Assembly: GCA_946406115.1 (NCBI GenBank)
Contig: OX291541.1
Span: 20,491,908 to 20,555,907 of the forward strand
Source of the DNA: Apoda limacodes
Lineage: Eukaryota > Arthropoda > Insecta > Lepidoptera > Limacodidae
Length of the DNA stretch: 64,000 bases
Direction: 5' to 3'
The translations under genes and the position numbers were made by a program. The first letter of the stretch is position 1. Each line of letters starts with the position of its first letter. Below, piece after piece: positions 34,531-46,592 of this stretch. The notes under the pieces are model-generated. The model was given only the letters and a program-made list of their open reading frames with translations. It did no database searches and was not told the origin of the DNA.

Positions 34531-37500
34531 AGATACTTATCTACGAGTGTGTGCGTTTTGCGATAAAATTTAACACATTTGATACTTTTCTAACTTTTGA
34601 TAATGCCTGTTCTGCTACCGACACCTATCGTTCGTGTAGCTTTGAAACATTACTAACAAAATTATTAGTTACGAATTTAATACACAGTAAATATCATTAG
34701 ACTCATTCTGCGACTGGCTTTTCTTTTTTACTTACCCTAGTAACTTACTTATGATGCCACTAAAGGATTCAGTTTTAAATGAAAATTTTAGCTGTCAGTT
34801 TTAACAACTGCACAGTTATTCTTATTAAGTTACTTATTACCTAAATGTATCTTTTCATTGGTTTTAGATCATTATTTTATACACCTGTAACAGACGGACA
34901 GACAGAAGGGGACGGAAATGATTCCATGAGTTATCAATTTTCCAATTCCAAAAAAGTCTAAAAACACTAACGAAGCAAATACAGGAACAAATTATAATTA
35001 TAATTTATTTAGAACTTAAAAATATATTTGATTTTAATATCGCGATAAAATGTTTTAACCTAGATTTGAAGTTTATATTTATTTATGATAAAACTATTTT
35101 TATTTAGAAATAAGCCATATTTAAAGATTATATATGGCACAGGGTAACTGTGTTTCGGATGTTAGAAGTATGACAAAAATATTTGACAAAAATTATAAAG
35201 TATTAGAGTAGGTACATTTTATTAGTTACTAAATTTTAAAAATATTGTTACCGCGAACTTTTTGCATATTTTTTCAATTATTTATATAATTTACAAAATC
35301 ACTGTATCGGTAACAATTTAAGAATAGTTACGTGATTTAGATTTACATAAAAGGCGTTTTGTTGCCTAGCATTACTGCACTATATGCTTTTTATGCGCAC
35401 GCCATAAAAAGCATTTAGTGCAGTAATGCCATGCCATACACCGAATATCACGTCACTTTCGGGCCGCGTTCAACGCATTAGCTGCACATGCTCGGGAGAT
35501 AGAGCAGTGGAAGGATTAAAATTGTGAACGGCCATATTGTTTGTTAACATCTTGGTGAACAGAACGATTTCCGTGCTTATATGCGATGTCATAGCTCTCA
35601 ATGCAGTCAACAAAACGCAGCTATTTATAGTTGTCCTGTTATTTAAAAAACCGTTTAATTATAAAAACTGCAAATCTTCAAAGTGTAGCGATCCTCTTAA
35701 GAATATATTTAACTACTGCTAAAATACTAGTATACCTTTATCTAATAAAAAGTTTTATAACCTCTTGCCTTTTTTATATAAAAAAAATAGTAATAAATAT
35801 TGCATCCCACTATCAAAGGTATTTTTTCTACTAGAATAGGTAATTGTGTATGTAATATAATATGCCCTCACGTATAAAAGGCTTCTTTACACTGTATAAA
35901 AGGTAGTAGAGGATAGTAAATTAGTCTGCATTGAAATTATTTGCAGTTGGAGCCGAAATTGCATACATTCAGTGTAAAAAAGCCCTTAAAATTGTGCTTA
36001 CTTAGAATAATGCTTAAAAATTTATACATCTTATCGTGAAACTAATGTTTCGATAGTAGAATACAATTTGTATCGATTACCACTAAAAATAATAGGTGAT
36101 TGTTATAGGACGAATAACTACAAAAACCAAGTAAAAATAACATATACATGCATTTTTATATAATCAAATAAAAGGATTCTAGTCCTAAAAATTGTATTAT
36201 TTATATGTTCCGTCTCGCGTCTGTATTTATATTACTAGTCTTATCATAACTTTCACTGATTATTTAAGTAAAGTTACCAAACAATCGATATTATGTACCA
36301 GCAGCTGGTGTATATAACATTATGAGTTATATGCGGCAGCAGTTTGTGTACGTAACATTTTCGTTATATGTATACACCCTTAGTTGGTGTTAGATGAAAC
36401 AGTTTTTGTTTATAGATTCATGTTTGGCCTGTGTATATTCTAGATTTGGTTCAGTGACTAAGTCCCGAGCTAAAACTAAAACCTTTTTATAACGGGTCAG
36501 GGGCTGATTCTGAAAAAAAACAATAGCTGATAGAACGAAAAATTTACAGTTATAACATATCTGTTTTTAAGCAAATAATCTAAGGAATTTAAATAATCAA
36601 TTTTTAGGAACTTATAATTAATGATCAATAATGTTTATGGATATTATATACAAAAAAATCAAAAATTGCAATTTTGTTATTTATTTTTTTTTACAAAGAG
36701 AATCAATTTATCGACATATATTACAGTTACTATTTAAAAACCATCCTTTCGTCCTTCAAAAATACTTATTCTTTTATTATTGTTAATATAAAAAATACAT
36801 CCGTTGATTAGCAATTTTAATGTGATAAAACGATAAACAGACGTACAAACCATTCGTCATTACAATAATTAATTGTATTTAGTATGATCTTTTATATGCA
36901 CCAAATTATCCCGGATTATTCATTGTTACAAACACAATTCAACCCCTCTTTTTCTAGGACCACATAAAACCAAATCCAAGCCGATTTCTCCAGGAAAAAA
37001 ATTCAATCAGCCTCGTCGAAGAATGAAGTCCCGTTATTTTCGTCTTGAACATTAACCCTGCTTTCTGAAATGCAAATGGTATTTGTTATTTAATGGATAC
37101 CTAATATAAATTTCGTATATTCTAGGTAAATTCACTAAAACATAAATTAAACTAAAAAATTGCGAAGTTTAGCATAGATAAGAGACGAGATAAACATGCA
37201 TGCATACACATTTTGCTATGAAAAATGCGTCATTACCATATATTTTATTAAAGTCATATAAACTCATGATAAAATGCCAGTTTATCATGTAATAAGTAGT
37301 TTTTAATAATAAAAATATAACTACAATTAAAACGAGGTTTATGCAATATATATATAATTCGGATTCAACTTAAGAGGGGGTATAAAGGTAAATTACCCAT
37401 AGTAGAATTATTGTGTTTTGAGTAATCAAGATTAACTTCTAGTTCTTTCCAATGTACATATAATGAATCTGTCATTTCAATATAATATTGTCTCATAAAA

Positions 37501-37547
37501 AATAAGGACTGTTGTTAGCAAAGTAATGTTTAATGCAAGTAAAAAAT
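34531..37547. other. AT-rich non-coding stretch
   Basis: No gene recognised. Apart from the hairpin at 35369-35429, no internal structure stands out. 36290-36400 has a loose palindromic 'ggtgtatataac / gttatatgtatacacc' pair. Confidence 0.35.
35369..35429. repeat. Long near-perfect hairpin
   Basis: Left arm 35369-35395 and right arm 35403-35429 are reverse complements over 27 bases with one mismatch, with a 7-base loop 'cgcacgc'. It could be the core of a palindromic MITE or a small-RNA hairpin. There is no coding around it. Confidence 0.85.
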
Positions 37548-37805
37548 AAAGAAATATTTTTGGACATTACACACAGCCCTGTCTGGTCCCAAACTAAGCA
37601 AAGCTTGTGCTTTGGTTGGATACCGGACAACGTATACAAATACAATTACACTATTGAAATACAATTATTTGTAAATATATACATATTACACATAGAAAAC
37701 ACCCAGTCTCAAGATAAACACAAATAATGAATGCTTGTATTATGCGGAAATCAAACCCACGCCCCTTGATTCAACAGTAGGTCATCACCCACTGAGCCAC
37801 GGAGC
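37548..37805 (-). mobile_element. SINE family A copy
   Basis: 'aaatatttttggacattaca', 'aagcaaagcttgtgctttgg', 'gataccggacaacgtataca', 'acccagtctcaagataaaca', then 'ggtcatcacccactgagcca'. Closest in layout to 6985-7230. Confidence 0.75.
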
Positions 37806-38290
37806 CGTGATTCGAGAATATTTTTTATTCGATAGTTATTATTATTTGATGCTTTTCGCCCATACTACGTTCATATTTCGCGTTGTATGCAAAATTTATT
37901 TTGCGTTAAGTTAGCGCTCTTTGTAAAAAATATACGTATATGACTAGGAATTATACGTCATGACATTTCTGTAACCTATAATGTTACCCAACATCTTAAT
38001 ATGAAATTAACGATGAAGTATTTTTTTATGGCCAGCTTAATTGGTGAGCGTTTAATCGGTTTATGGCAGCTGTTAAATTGTAAACAGTCATCTGTTAAAA
38101 CTTCGTTTATGTACAAAAATTTCGTATACATTTCATCTAAGTGAACTTTCTTTTCTTTTGCGAATTTGGACAATTATAGTGCAGCCAGGAAAATACTTTA
38201 ATGTTACCAATTGACCTTCTAGAATGTAACACATAATTTATTCAATGGGTTAGTTTACTTCTTGTAGAGTTTAGTGACTTAGCTTTAATT
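37806..38290. other. Non-coding
   Basis: Nothing recognised. Confidence 0.3.
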
Positions 38291-38293
38291 GAT

Positions 38294-38921
38294 ATGCTAG
38301 GTTCAACAACCATATTTCTCTATTGGCAGCATAATTTAGTTAAAGATTCATCAGATCAATTATTGCTTGCATCAGTTTTCCTTACAACACATCATCAGCA
38401 CTGCTCCGATCATTTACTACCCATACTAGCAGTAGCGGACTCAGCACCACCCACTAACGTTAGACACTACCAGCAGCAGCCCAGAGACAGCAAGAGTCAC
38501 GCAAGTATAACTTTTAGTGAGTTTAGGCAAGTACAGCTCCGAAAAGACGCTACTAATAAGACAATGACAGCTTGACAAACAACTGCAGAGCGTGAGGTTC
38601 CCTCTGCTTTGTAGTTATGATCAGCAACAGACCATAAACAATGTATCAAAAATAAGCCTTCACCTTACACATCAGCGCAGTACAGCTCCGAACACACGCT
38701 GCCCTCGAGACATTAGGAGTTCGACAGCTCCGATAGCAGCCAGTAGCAGCAGCAGCGCCAGCACCACTAGCACGACCCGACACCGTCTGCGTCGACGCTC
38801 TCCGCGCGCCAAGCGCCTCGCCAACGCTTCTCCTCTCGCTCCATCCATTGTAAATAAGGCACTGGATGCCTGCAAATTAAATTTAAATTTAATGAATATA
38901 CCTTTAGTTAACCTTTATTAA
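38294..38921 (+). other. GC-richer island with two short open frames, unidentified
   Basis: Frames at 38294-38575 (93 codons) and 38592-38921 (109 codons) are rich in Ser, Thr, Gln and Arg ('PIAASSSSSASTTSTTRHRL'). The G+C content rises sharply at 38680-38850 against AT-rich flanks, and 'tagcagccagtagcagcagc' is a near-repeat. No homology is recognised. It could be an untranslated exon, a remnant LTR or a processed fragment. I would not call it a protein gene. Confidence 0.3.
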
Positions 38922-38929
38922 TATACCTT

Positions 38930-39445
38930 CCCCCTGCTCAATTTTCACTTCTTATATTGTTTTAAAGATTCACGGTTTATATTACTTTTACACTTCTAAT
39001 AGTTCATCAGGAATTGGCAGTGGGGGTATTTTTTGCCCCAGGTCTTTTATTTTACCGCTCATTATTTTAAAACTGATCATTTGACAGCAATAGGGCCATC
39101 CTCTGTTACACGGGACTAAAGTGATTAGTGAAAAAATGATGTCCCCCACACTATGATTAGGGTGTATACCCAGAAACTAGTTGCCTCATAGGTATAGACT
39201 TCTCATAGGTTAATCCCCCGTAATCTATAAGTACAGAACTATATTCTGTATTTTTCCAAAATATTAGATCACGTCAAATACACGTCCGTGTTGGTCAGTA
39301 TATTATGTTTACCAAATTTAAACTTAATCGGTCTAGTAGAACTCTTTGGGGATGACAGATGGACAGACAGACAGACAGACACACGAGTAATCCTATAAGG
39401 GTTTCGCCGTTTTTTTTTTTTCGGAGGTACGGCACCCGTTTCAAA
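38930..39445. other. Non-coding with repeat G-like tail
   Basis: 39350-39435 carries 'gacagatggacagacagaca' and 'aggtacggcacccg', resembling the end of repeat G. Otherwise nothing. Confidence 0.4.
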
Positions 39446-40437
39446 AGTGAATTGGACGTAGCCTACTTTGTTGAAGTTTATACAAATCTGACAAATAAGG
39501 AAAACATTGCTACTTCCTGAGTAGCAAATGAGAGGTTCGTTTTTTATATTTTAGGCATTGATTATAAACCACCATATATTTAATAATAAGGAAACTAGGG
39601 AGAGTTTATTGCGGATGAGACTCACAATAACATTATTTGTTCAAAGACAGAAAAAATAAAAAGTATATCATGGCCGCCATCACTGTTTGGCCCAATTTAA
39701 TAAAATTCAAGAACCACTATAAACTGTACTTATAAAAAAAGCCTCTTATTATGGGATATAAATACCGTATTGTGTACAAAGCTTTTAGCACCTGGCAATA
39801 ATAAAGTTTTTAATTGAATACATTATAAAGCAGTAAAATTAACATAGTTCTTGATTACCAAATTGTAACTCTGCAACACACGACCTAAAATGTTAACGAA
39901 TATAATTGGAATTATTTTCCGTGAACTTATATTATTGCTGCGTTCCCTATGCAGTGATGAATGTAGCGAGAAAAAATTTAAAGGAGAAAGGTAAACCAAG
40001 AACTTAAATCACACATTGTGATTCCTTCTAGACTAAAGTGAATTCGGATATTAATACAAATTTTTCATTTATCTATGAATCTATCTTTCCTTTTTCCTGC
40101 ATTTCAACTTTTAGATTTATACCCAATCATTGACCATATTACCGAATTTTGTTATCATAATTATATGACAGGCAAGCTTTATGGGCCACTAGAAATCACA
40201 TAAGTGATTATTAATGAAATAGTTATAATTTATAGGACGTGTTTTAACGCCAGTGAAAGTGAATTTTGTTTTTTCAATCAACTACTATATTTACCAGGTA
40301 ATATAATATTGTAATATGTATATTATCTTTATAAAAAAGGGTAGAACATTTATTACGCTACAATTTAATACCCGTATTTACTAAGACTATTCATCATATC
40401 ATATCCACTTAATTTGCCTTGACAGCATTCTTATGTA
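39446..40437. other. AT-rich non-coding
   Basis: Nothing recognised. Confidence 0.3.
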
Positions 40438-40512
40438 TCCATAGGCTACGGTGACCGCTTACCATCAGGCGGGCCGTAAGCTTGTTTGCCACCTTAGTGG
40501 TATTAAAAAAAT
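40438..40512 (+). mobile_element. CR1-type LINE 3'-end fragment
   Basis: 'aggctacggtgaccgcttac', 'catcaggcgggccgtaagct', 'tgtttgccaccttagtggta' then an A run. This is the reverse complement of the 3' end at 56982-57050, so this copy is on the + strand and severely 5'-truncated. Confidence 0.8.
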
Positions 40513-41319
40513 ATATGTAAATAAAACTTTTTAAATTATCAAAGAATACCAAAAACTGACTGCACCTTTATAATTCAATATAATTCCGGTGTAAAGTTGT
40601 TGACTTGCATTTTGGAACAACACAATATTTATATTTATTATATGACTTCTGCTTAAATAGAAGCATATTAATTAACTCTCGTTCTGTAAAATAGCAGTTT
40701 GCAGTGTAACTTTGCGCGGTCTCAAGCGCTGTGACGTCACTTTAGTTCGCGCCGCTAGCACTACGTAAGAGCTAGCGTTTTTGCTCACGCACTAAAAAAG
40801 CGAACTTTAAACTGCTTTCTGTTTTTATCGTATGGTAATGTAATTTGAATCAAAATTTAAGTTTTTATAAAATCTTTTCATTTAAAAATAAAAATAAATT
40901 AGGTGGAATAATCTATTGCTGTAAGTTATAAAGTTCACGAATTATCGAACATTTTATCACGGCAAAAAGTTTCAGATTAGAAATTTTAGTCCGACAGTCA
41001 AGGGTGACGGTGAACGCGGGCCGGCTACGTTTTAAAGGTGAACATCGAGTTTGACAAACATAATGTCAGTGTGTATCAGGTTACCTCTTCGAATGTACAT
41101 TAAAATCATATTTAAATTATGGTTAAGAAACTGGGCAGTAAAAGTTAATAAGTGATATAACAGTAAATCTACCGTATATACCAATAAAGGTACCGTATGT
41201 TAGCAATTCTTACAGCCTACATGGTGTAACTTCAGCTTATGCGTACGTGTGTTCGGTGTCAATATTACGACTGTGTTTCTCAGCAGCTTAAAAAATGAAA
41301 ATAATTATATGTATGTATG
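40513..41319. other. Non-coding
   Basis: Somewhat GC-richer at 40715-40800 ('gcgctgtgacgtcactttag', containing a CRE-like TGACGTCA). No coding exon recognised. Confidence 0.3.
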
Positions 41320-41321
41320 TA

Positions 41322-42002
41322 CTGGTGCAGGCCATGTCCGCTCGTATATCTAAATAGGTCATATTGAAATAGAATACAAACCGATCGTAAATAAGGTTTG
41401 ATATTCGCGTAGGGACAAAAATAAAAAAAAAAATTAGAATTAATATTTCGATAGAAGCAAACAAAGATGCATCACATGCATTTTTGTTCAGTCTTCACTT
41501 GTTCGACACCCTCGTCAGATGCTTGATCCGAGATTGGTCGTTTTGTTTTATATTATGGGCAACTAAAGAAAAATCTATATAAGCATCAACGTTTTGCATA
41601 TTAAAATAAAGTAGATATATCCCGCGTGATAGTAGTTGCAATATGGTGCGACACCCTCTTCTCTCGTATCCACAGCAACAGTTTGGATTGAGGCAAGATC
41701 ACCATCTTTCCGCTCTCACCAAGGAGTATTAGCATGCCCCGCGATACCTGACGCCGTCCCATACTATAAAACAAAACGATCTACCTCAAATCAAGTATCT
41801 GTCAAGGGCGTCGAACAAGTGAAGACTGAACAAAAATGCATGTGAAACATCTGTGTATGCTTCTATCGAAATCTTAATTCAAATTACTTTATTTCTCTTA
41901 ATTGTTGTCCCTACGCGAATATCAAACCTTATTTACGATCGATTTGTATTCTATGTTCAATATGACCTATTTAGATATAAGAGTGGACGTAGCCTGCTCC
42001 AG
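41322..42002. mobile_element. Non-autonomous element with TIRs of about 240 bp, TA target duplication
   Basis: The left arm (41322 to about 41561) is the reverse complement of the right arm (about 41749-42002), with small indels. Both include 'tctaaataggtcatattgaa', 'gtttgatattcgcgtaggga' and 'tgttcagtcttcacttgttc'. Termini are CTGGTGCAGG and CCTGCTCCAG, and TA lies directly outside both (41320-41321 and 42003-42004). The spacer of about 187 bp has no coding capacity. TA duplication suggests a Tc1/mariner-type source, but the termini are not diagnostic. Confidence 0.85.
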
Positions 42003-42004
42003 TA

Positions 42005-42595
42005 TACCTATAGGTATCTTCTTGAGTAACCGGCGGCTGCACATACATAATAATACCTTAGATGCAGTGTATCAGAACTGAACTAAGGTAGGTATCGAAA
42101 ATGGGATTTGGCCAATATTACCTTAAAAATCAGGTCACCTAGTAATTGCGTCTGCAATGTAAAGAAATAATGCCCAGCGGTATTACCCGTACCCGTATAT
42201 ATACCCGTAGGAACTCTCAATCGGGAAAAAAAAAATATTTGCCCCTGTCTGTCCGTATCATAGGGCTCTATCTCAAAGCCGGACATCAAGTCAATTGCAT
42301 GCACCATAAAAATAATGCCCCGAAAAAGGAGATTGTATTACAAGGGACCAAATTAGTATCTTTATGACGAGGTCGCAATTTTGAATCAAGAACGTAGCGA
42401 AGGATTCTAAAGTAGAATCTTGAGTGTAGTAAAGGATTCAATATACGTCGCCCTAGATAAAAATATTTTGTGAGCGAGTGATACACTCTACTTTTCATCC
42501 CGCTCTATTAAAAAAGAAATAAAAGGCGCTTTTAAACACAAATCATGAAAAAAAAATGTGTTAATAGAATAGTATAATTAATGTTTTAAGGTACT
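42005..42595. other. Non-coding
   Basis: Nothing recognised; short frames only. Confidence 0.3.
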
Positions 42596-42599
42596 GGAG

Positions 42600-44640
42600 T
42601 TATATAAAAAATAATAGGTCATACTTATTACCACAAAGACGGGGTTTGAATTTTCTAGTTCCTTGTTGGTTTCTTTTTGGCATATTAAAAATCTAGAAAA
42701 ATCCATGTGCGCATAAACGCGTTTTTTTGACCGCCATCTTAAAAAATCATAAATAATCGTGTGTGGAATCTAATTACATGAAATTACTCGCTGAAAAATA
42801 TTATGATGTTGGTTTTAGAAAAATAAAAATAAATAACAAAATGGTGGTAGAAAAACCAAAAGCTTGTGCAGTGTTCAAAATTATAATTTTAATAACTTAA
42901 GTGAATTGTGTTTTGTATTACATTTTACATACATTTAATGTTACAACACGTACACAAGAGAAAATCTAAATCTAATAATCTTCTAAGTCAGTTTCTACTT
43001 GTGCAATCTCTACCAGAACTGTTAAAACATATTTCATACACACAAACAGTAAGTAAATTCTACAGCATAACGTTGACACGTACTTACATCTTTAACAAGT
43101 ATATCGAATAATGTTTAATAATAACTCTGGTACAGGGTCCAATTCACATGTTATGGGCTGTAGATGGTCTTCTACTTTTTACCAACCTTACTCTTCAGGA
43201 TTGGCAATATTGGTGTCCATAGATTTGAACAAAGACATTGCAAATTTACGCGGAGAAGGTGATGAACAGCAACATCTTCTGTAGGTGATAATCTTGCAAT
43301 ATAAAATTTACTTTTTGCCGTATAGTAATTTTTTTCAAGTATAGATTATAGTGCAAGGTTTAGAGTCTCTGTCTTTGCATTTCCACCGTACAATGACACC
43401 AATGTATATGAGTACCAATCTGTGTGCATTTTCTGATCCAAATAGAATGGCGCAAATACTAAATTCTTCACATTTACAAAAATTTCGATATGCTGGTAAT
43501 TTACTTTCACCAAAAAAGGAGCTTGTGGTATCACATCATGTTAAAGCATGTGAAAAGAAAATTATTTTGTATACCTTTTCGCCACGCACTTGTTGCATCC
43601 TAAATTATATTTAATCACGTTTTTTTATCACTTGACAAAGATGAGTGCAAACAAATGTTTCGTGTTTTATGATAAATCAAAAGCACAAGACTGTCGGTGT
43701 CATCAGCAATAACTGTTCCATGTTTTCTTCTTTCAAAGTCAGCGCTGTTCGTACTATTACACAGTCAGCATCATCTCTAGCATGAATCACTGTATATGGC
43801 CATTCGCTTTGAAGTGTTTCCCAAGCATGGTTATAAGGCACTGTTTAGACTATTAGAAAGAAAAGGTCCTTTGCCAATGAGAAGTAGAGAGCTCTCATTA
43901 AATGTCACAGCTATCGATGATTGTTTTGTGCATACCTGATGCTCTTCATAATTTGTTCTGGAGGTGGCATAGCCATCAAACACAATTGTTACGACTTTTT
44001 TTGCTTTACTTGGCAATATCATTGCTATATAGTTGTAACATATCTCCAAATGTTCCAGTTTTTGGCCTTGGCAACTTGTTTAGCAGTGCACCTTAGTCAA
44101 GAACATACGATTTCTTCAAAACGTGTCGTTTAAAATAGTTGCTATGTTATCCAAAGTTCTAGCCAATCATGATGTGTAACTTTTTCCCAATAACTGAGTT
44201 TCTGGATCGAATAGAGACGAAGGCAGTACACATAATTATCTAATTACGTCTCGACACTCAGGAGGATATAGACATTTTACTTTAAAAATCATTTTATATT
44301 ATTAAAGGTTTTATTTTATATTTTTTAAATTATGTTTTATAATAGTATGATGACTTAAACTATTATTTTCTACATTGAGAATGCTTTCTGATTTTTTGCC
44401 ATCATTTTTTTTTTGTTTTATAAAATCAACGTTATAAAATTTTTCTTTTTTATATTTATTTTTAATTTTTCCAACATGGCGGTCAAAAAAAGCGCGTTTT
44501 GAACATATGTCAAAAAGATATAAAAAAGAACTAAAAATAATGACCTCAAAGGCGCCTCTAAAATTTGACTATTTTGAAATGTGTTTTTATCGATGGACTT
44601 TTTAAATTTTCATTTAATGAGTGGCGAACCAATTAATGTT
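42600..44640 (-). mobile_element. Decayed element: diverged inverted repeats around a protein relic
   Basis: 'gcgtttttttgaccgccatc' at 42719-42738 is matched inverted at 44475-44500 ('atggcggtcaaaaaaagcgc'). Similarity extends outward into 'ctttttggcatat / atatgtcaaaaag' and inward, so the arms are at least 100-150 bases, diverged. Between them the - strand holds remnants of one protein. Exact ends and target duplications could not be fixed, so calling it a transposon is inference. Confidence 0.5.
43140..44110 (-). pseudogene. Relic of an arthropod family with a nuclease-like core (VFDGY / DTTSSFF type)
   Basis: Read in order on the - strand across several frames: 'ALLNKLPRPKTGTFGDMLQL' (about 44040-44095), 'VTIVFDGYATSRTNYEEHQV' with 'GPFLSNSLNS' (43831-44000), 'VIHARDDADCVIVRTAL' (about 43745-43795), 'CDTTSSFFGESK' (about 43505-43545), and 'NFAMSLFKSMDTNIANPEE' (about 43195-43255). 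This order matches a widespread, poorly characterised arthropod family I remember with 'VVFDGY', 'DAD' and 'GCDTTSAFF' blocks, possibly PIN-like. Many frameshifts and stops make it non-functional. Family recall is from memory and needs a search. Confidence 0.5.
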
Positions 44641-44732
44641 TTTCGAATAGATGGCATGAAAATTATATTACATGAGAACTTATGCAAGTATTTTATTATT
44701 TATCCTTCATGTTCCTAGAACTGTCTTTGCAC

Positions 44733-44740
44733 AAATTAGG
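44733..44740. repeat. 8 bp target duplication, left
   Basis: AAATTAGG, identical to 46585-46592, immediately outside the left inverted repeat. Confidence 0.88.
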
Positions 44741-45259
44741 CCTTACGGTCTGTTGGTTCCACTGAGCAGTTCCACTAGTGGGTCCAGTAGGATTTGTGAA
44801 TACTGTTGGTTCCAATATTGTTGTAAAGATACGTGCCGTACTTTGAATATATGCAGCTCATATTTTTTTTTTTTAAATGAATGGATGTCATTGTCACATC
44901 AACAGTAAATAAATAGGAGTAAATCCCGTGTATTCGGGTTCGTTTTGGGCCCGTGACACCGCCGGCTCGCACCACTGGTGGTGTCAAGGGAATTTTTTTA
45001 GTCCCCATGACACCACCATAGTGTTATTACATACTCCATCGATAAATATCTGTCACACTAGTAATAAAAAAAAAGTCATGAGCTCCATTTGTCATTCTTT
45101 GCCCGTGATCCAACTGCGTAGTTCGACTGGTAGTATCCAAGGGCAATGATTTTTATCCCTGGTTCTACAATTAGGACTATAACAAGAAAATTGCTACTTT
45201 TTATCACACTTGCTCGTAAACAGTGTAATTACTTCCACGGGTTTTTGCTTTGTAAATTT

Positions 45260-46130
45260 TATTTTACGGAAGTGATAGATTTCATCCAAATCTTCATTTC
45301 GGAATCTTCAATTAGAAACTATTAATTGTAGACTAGTAGTTCTTTTACAGAAGTGATAGCTCTCATCAAGATCTTTATTTGGATGACAGCTGTCAAACTA
45401 GTAACGGCTTTATCTCCAACACTTTTGATCGGAGACTAGTAGTTTCTTTACGAAAGTGATAGATCTCATCAAGATATTTATTTTTTATGACAGTTGTCAA
45501 ATTAGAAACATATTGATCTGCGTAACTTTTCATCGTAGAATAGTAGTTTCTGTACAGAAGTGATAGATCTTATCAAGATCTTCATTTCGGATGACAGCTG
45601 TCACCCTACCCATCCTACCGTGCATTGCATATATAAAAAGTTTTACAAGTTAATAAAATAAAAAAACATTTTTATTGTTTTAAGGCTGTGCCTTGCGCTA
45701 AGGTGTAATTTTGATTTGAAGAACTGAAGATCGTCATGAAATCTATCACTTCTGTACAGAAACTACTTGTCTACGATCAAAAGTTACAGAGATAAAGCCG
45801 TTTCTAGTTTGTCAGCTGTCATCCAAATCGAAGGTCTCCATGAGATCTATCACTTCTGTTGAGGAACTATTATATAAGCCTACGATAAATAGTCACGGAG
45901 ATATGGCCCTTTATCTTTTGACAGCTGACATCCGAAATGAAGGTCTTCACGAGAGCTATCACTTCTGTAGAGGAAATACTAGCCTGCGATTAATAGTTAC
46001 GGAGATATGGCCCTTTATCGTTTGACTGCTGTCATCCGAAATGAAGGTCTTTATGAGATCTGTCACTTCTGAGAGCCTACGATATTTACGGAGATATGGC
46101 CCCTTTAAGGTTTGACAGATGTGTTCCGAA
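45260..46130. repeat. Four direct plus four inverted units of about 104 bp
   Basis: The word 'aagtgatag' starts at 45270, 45351, 45454 and 45558. Its complement 'ctatcactt' falls near 45744, 45847, 45956 and (as ctgtcactt) 46060. Each unit also has 'gatgacagctgtca' or its inverse and 'acggagata / tatctcc'. The two halves face each other around an AT-rich centre (45630-45720), giving a very large foldback. Confidence 0.82.
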
Positions 46131-46377
46131 AAGAAAAAATAAAAAAAATGGGGAAAAAGAAAAAAACAAAAAATTTTAAGAAAAAAACGAAAAAAGGATA
46201 AGTCCTAAAGTACTTACGTATAATGTTATAGACCCAGTACATTTCCATTTTTTTTTTATGGCTGCCGATCCATCTAGTCCTTGCATTTTCATAAACCCTG
46301 CGTCTATAAAATTGATAACCATTATAAATTAAAACTGTTCCGCCTTTTCTCTCCAAATAACGTAAATGTTTCTCCAT
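46105..46377 (-). pseudogene. FLYWCH-like zinc-finger remnant inside the TIR element
   Basis: A 90-codon frame. Its N-terminal half, 'YLERKGGTVLIYNGYQFYRR' to 'ARTRWIGSHKKK', fits the FLYWCH pattern (GG..L...GY.F......RW). The cysteines expected after 'RW' are not in this frame, being replaced by Gly and lost at an A run, so the finger is broken. The second half is low-complexity Phe/Lys. FLYWCH and related WRKY-GCM1 fingers are known in Mutator-like transposases as well as in host transcription factors. Assignment is from pattern only. Confidence 0.5.
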
Positions 46378-46584
46378 CCTCGCAAATATTCACTATTAAA
46401 TTAAAATATATTGTTTGAGTCCTATTCACTATTTACATATATGACAATGACATCCATTATTTTTAAAGAAAGCTAATTAGATTAAAAAGAAAGATTTTTT
46501 TTTAAGCTGCATAAATTCAAAGTACTTACAAATCCTACTGGACCCACTAGTGGATCTGCTCAGTGGGACCAACAGACCGTAAGG

Positions 46585-46592
46585 AAATTAGG
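46585..46592. repeat. 8 bp target duplication, right
   Basis: AAATTAGG, identical to 44733-44740. Confidence 0.88.

Larger units (their letters stand above)
44741..46584. mobile_element. 1844 bp TIR element with perfect 8 bp target duplication
   Basis: Termini start CCTTACGGTCTGTTGGT and end with its exact complement. The inverted repeats stay similar for about 58 bases ('ccactagtgggtccagtagg' in both). AAATTAGG flanks both ends (44733-44740 and 46585-46592). Inside lie four direct units of about 104 bp (45260-45620), a short centre, four inverted units (45725-46130), and a zinc-finger-like frame on the - strand. No transposase frame remains. An 8 bp duplication fits hAT, P-type or Mutator-type elements; the FLYWCH-like remnant favours Mutator-type. 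Confidence 0.88.

Noticed and set aside
38672..38875. - strand frame with a hydrophobic segment 'VVLVVLALLLLLAAIGAV'
   Set aside because: Arises from reading the CAG/AGC-rich island backwards; no signal-peptide arrangement or homolog.
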